The translations under genes were made by a program, and so were the position numbers. The notes under the pieces were generated by a model, which saw nothing but the letters and a program-made list of their open reading frames with translations, ran no database searches and was not told the origin of the DNA. A stretch of 6,225 nt of DNA from CAKSXP01 sp964539115 (GTDB taxonomy: Bacteria > Bacillota > Clostridia > Oscillospirales > Oscillospiraceae). The stretch is from assembly GCA_964539115.1 (NCBI GenBank), contig CAZIHY010000103.1, positions 1-6,225 of the forward strand, in the 5' to 3' direction. This document shows, one piece after another, positions 5,397 through 6,225 of the stretch. Within the stretch, counting starts at the first letter, position 1, and each line of letters opens with the position of its first letter.

Positions 5397-6092
5397 ATGC
5401 TGCAAACTGCGTTTATGCTGTTGATGAGCAGTGCTTTTCTTATGCTGAAATTAGGCACAGGCACTGGTTCATTTCCAAAACCGCTCAGCGCGGAAGAGGA
5501 GAGAGAATATGTTGAAAAAGCGGTAGCGGGGGATATGGAAGCACGCAACAAGCTAATAGAACACAACCTCAGGCTTGTTGCTCACATAATTAAAAAATAC
5601 TATACTATGACCGATGACCAGGACGACATAATATCAATTGGCACAATTGGACTTATTAAGGGTGTTTCCACCTATAGACCCGATAAGGGTGTAAAGCTTG
5701 CAACTTATGCAAGTAAATGTATTGAGAATGAGATATTGATGTATTTCCGGTCACAGAAGAAGTCTGCCGGGGTGCTTTCGCTGTCCGATACATTGGAGGC
5801 GGATGAGGAGGGCGGCAATCTAAGTCTTATGGACGTCGTTGCGCAGGATGACGACCTCTTGGAAAATATCAGCGCGGAGGAAACAAAAAGCGAACTCATG
5901 GAATATATGGAAATTGCTTTGGATGAACGTGAGTCCATGGTAATAGGGATGCGTTACGGGCTGGCCGGCGAAAAACCAAAGACCCAGAGAGAAGTTGCGG
6001 CTGTCTGCGGCATAAGCCGGTCATATGTATCGCGGATCGAGAAAAAAGCGCTGGAAAAGCTTAGAGACTGTTTTGAAAAGGGAGGGATGTGA
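5397..6092 (+). CDS. sigK: RNA polymerase sporulation sigma factor SigK (pro-sigma-K)
   Basis: SigK directs late mother-cell transcription during sporulation (coat and cortex genes, spore release). The 231-residue product starts with a hydrophobic stretch (residues 1-19) that fits the membrane-held pro-sequence removed from pro-sigma-K by an intramembrane protease in Bacillus. The family-typical FPKPLS follows at 26-31. Region 2 runs about 48-122 with IEHNLRLVAHI, DDIISIGTIGLIKG and KLATYASKCIENEILMYFRS. Region 4 is at about 165-226, with the helix-turn-helix KTQREVAAVCGISRSYVSRI. IEHNLRLVAHI and GISRSYVSRIEKKAL favour SigK over SigE. ATG 5397 has GGGAGG (5384-5389) 7 bases upstream; an in-frame TTG at 5334 has no such site. 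The gene is complete and not split by a skin-like element. It is isolated from upstream transcription by the terminator at 5273-5304, which fits independent, stage-specific control. Confidence 0.96.
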   Translation: MLQTAFMLLMSSAFLMLKLGTGTGSFPKPLSAEEEREYVEKAVAGDMEARNKLIEHNLRLVAHIIKKYYTMTDDQDDIISIGTIGLIKGVSTYRPDKGVKLATYASKCIENEILMYFRSQKKSAGVLSLSDTLEADEEGGNLSLMDVVAQDDDLLENISAEETKSELMEYMEIALDERESMVIGMRYGLAGEKPKTQREVAAVCGISRSYVSRIEKKALEKLRDCFEKGGM

Positions 6093-6099
6093 TAAGCTC

Positions 6100-6128
6100 T
6101 TGACCTGTGTATTTTTTATTGATAGTAT
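6100..6128 (+). promoter_or_regulatory. candidate sigma-A promoter of the gene at the window end
   Basis: TTGACC (6100-6105, 5 of 6) is followed after exactly 17 bases by TAGTAT (6123-6128, 4 of 6). It begins 8 bases after the sigK stop, and I see no intrinsic terminator between sigK and this site. Initiation near 6135 would fall on the palindrome at 6133-6142. Confidence 0.5.
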
Positions 6129-6132
6129 TAGT

Positions 6133-6142
6133 TATGTACATA
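6133..6142. promoter_or_regulatory. palindrome TATGTACATA, possible operator
   Basis: TATGTACATA reads the same on both strands and lies between the candidate -10 (6123-6128) and the ribosome binding site (6154-6158). The overlapping arms TTATG (6132-6136) and CATAA (6143-6147) give a second, wider symmetry. The position over the expected transcription start suits a repressor, but AT-rich palindromes of this length also arise by chance. Confidence 0.3.
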
Positions 6143-6161
6143 CATAAGAAAAAAGGAGACG

Positions 6162-6225
6162 ATGCCAGTGAAGATTATAGATTTGGAAACACACTATGCT
6201 GTTGATGAGGCGTATGAACTGAAAG
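6162..6225 (+). CDS. 5' end of a gene, possibly an amidohydrolase-2 family hydrolase/decarboxylase (cut by window end)
   Basis: An open frame runs from ATG 6162 to the window end, with 21 complete codons. The product begins MPVKIIDLETHYAVDEAYEL. AGGAG (6154-6158) lies 3 bases before this ATG. The in-frame GTG at 6168 has a more usual 9-base spacing and gives MKIIDLETHYAVDE, so it may be the true start. A beginning of the form M-K-I-I-D-L-E-x-H resembles the amidohydrolase-2 (gamma-resorcylate decarboxylase-like) group, where the Glu-x-His pair binds the metal. That family assignment rests on about ten residues and is tentative. The gene has its own candidate promoter, so a link with sigK is not implied. 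Confidence 0.65.
   Translation, partial: MPVKIIDLETHYAVDEAYELK

Noticed and set aside
5397..6092. Assignment of the sigma factor as SigE instead of SigK
   Set aside because: FPKPLS after the hydrophobic N-terminus, IEHNLRLVAHI and GISRSYVSRIEKKAL agree with SigK. SigE has IERNLRLVVYI and GISQSYISRLEKR at these places, and no spoIIGA lies upstream.
6093..6120. Terminator after sigK, suggested by the T-run at 6112-6117
   Set aside because: No GC-rich stem of useful length precedes the T-run.

Overview
The window reads as chromosomal DNA of a spore-forming, Gram-positive-type clostridium (Firmicutes/Bacillota, most likely a gut Oscillospiraceae/Ruminococcaceae relative). This is inferred from strong purine-rich ribosome binding sites, a FtsQ/DivIB-type division protein, FtsZ, and a sporulation sigma factor of the SigK type. 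All genes are on the + strand and base composition is moderate. I see no RNA genes, insertion sequences, CRISPR arrays or phage genes.

Region 1 (about 1-2145) is part of a division and cell wall (dcw) cluster. A leader with a candidate promoter and a strong inverted repeat precedes murA (129-1394), which starts peptidoglycan precursor synthesis. ftsQ/divIB (1399-2145) follows 4 bases after the murA stop. No ftsA lies between ftsQ and ftsZ.

Region 2 (2146-3538) holds ftsZ with its own leader: a good sigma-A promoter (2209-2237), a stem-loop with wobble pairs (2263-2293) and a strong ribosome binding site. An intrinsic terminator (3515-3538) closes the unit.

Region 3 (3539-5304) holds two membrane-protein genes. 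The first (3562-4350) looks like a YhfC-family (CPBP-superfamily) protein that seems to have lost the metalloprotease residues. The second (4416-5273) is a YihY/BrkB-family protein with an unusual start region. A 13-bp perfect stem forms a terminator, probably bidirectional, that overlaps its stop codon.

Region 4 (5305-6225) holds an uninterrupted sigK with a hydrophobic pro-sequence (5397-6092). After it come a candidate promoter, a 10-bp palindrome and the first 21 codons of a gene that may be a metal-dependent amidohydrolase/decarboxylase.

Together the genes cover wall precursor synthesis, septum formation and late mother-cell sporulation transcription. No gene is of a wholly unknown kind. 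The less ordinary points are leader structures upstream of murA, ftsZ and sigK, a divergent cysteine-rich MurA, a FtsZ with a natural Ser at the S. aureus Gly196 position, the apparent pseudo-protease, and two membrane-protein genes sitting between ftsZ and pro-sigK.
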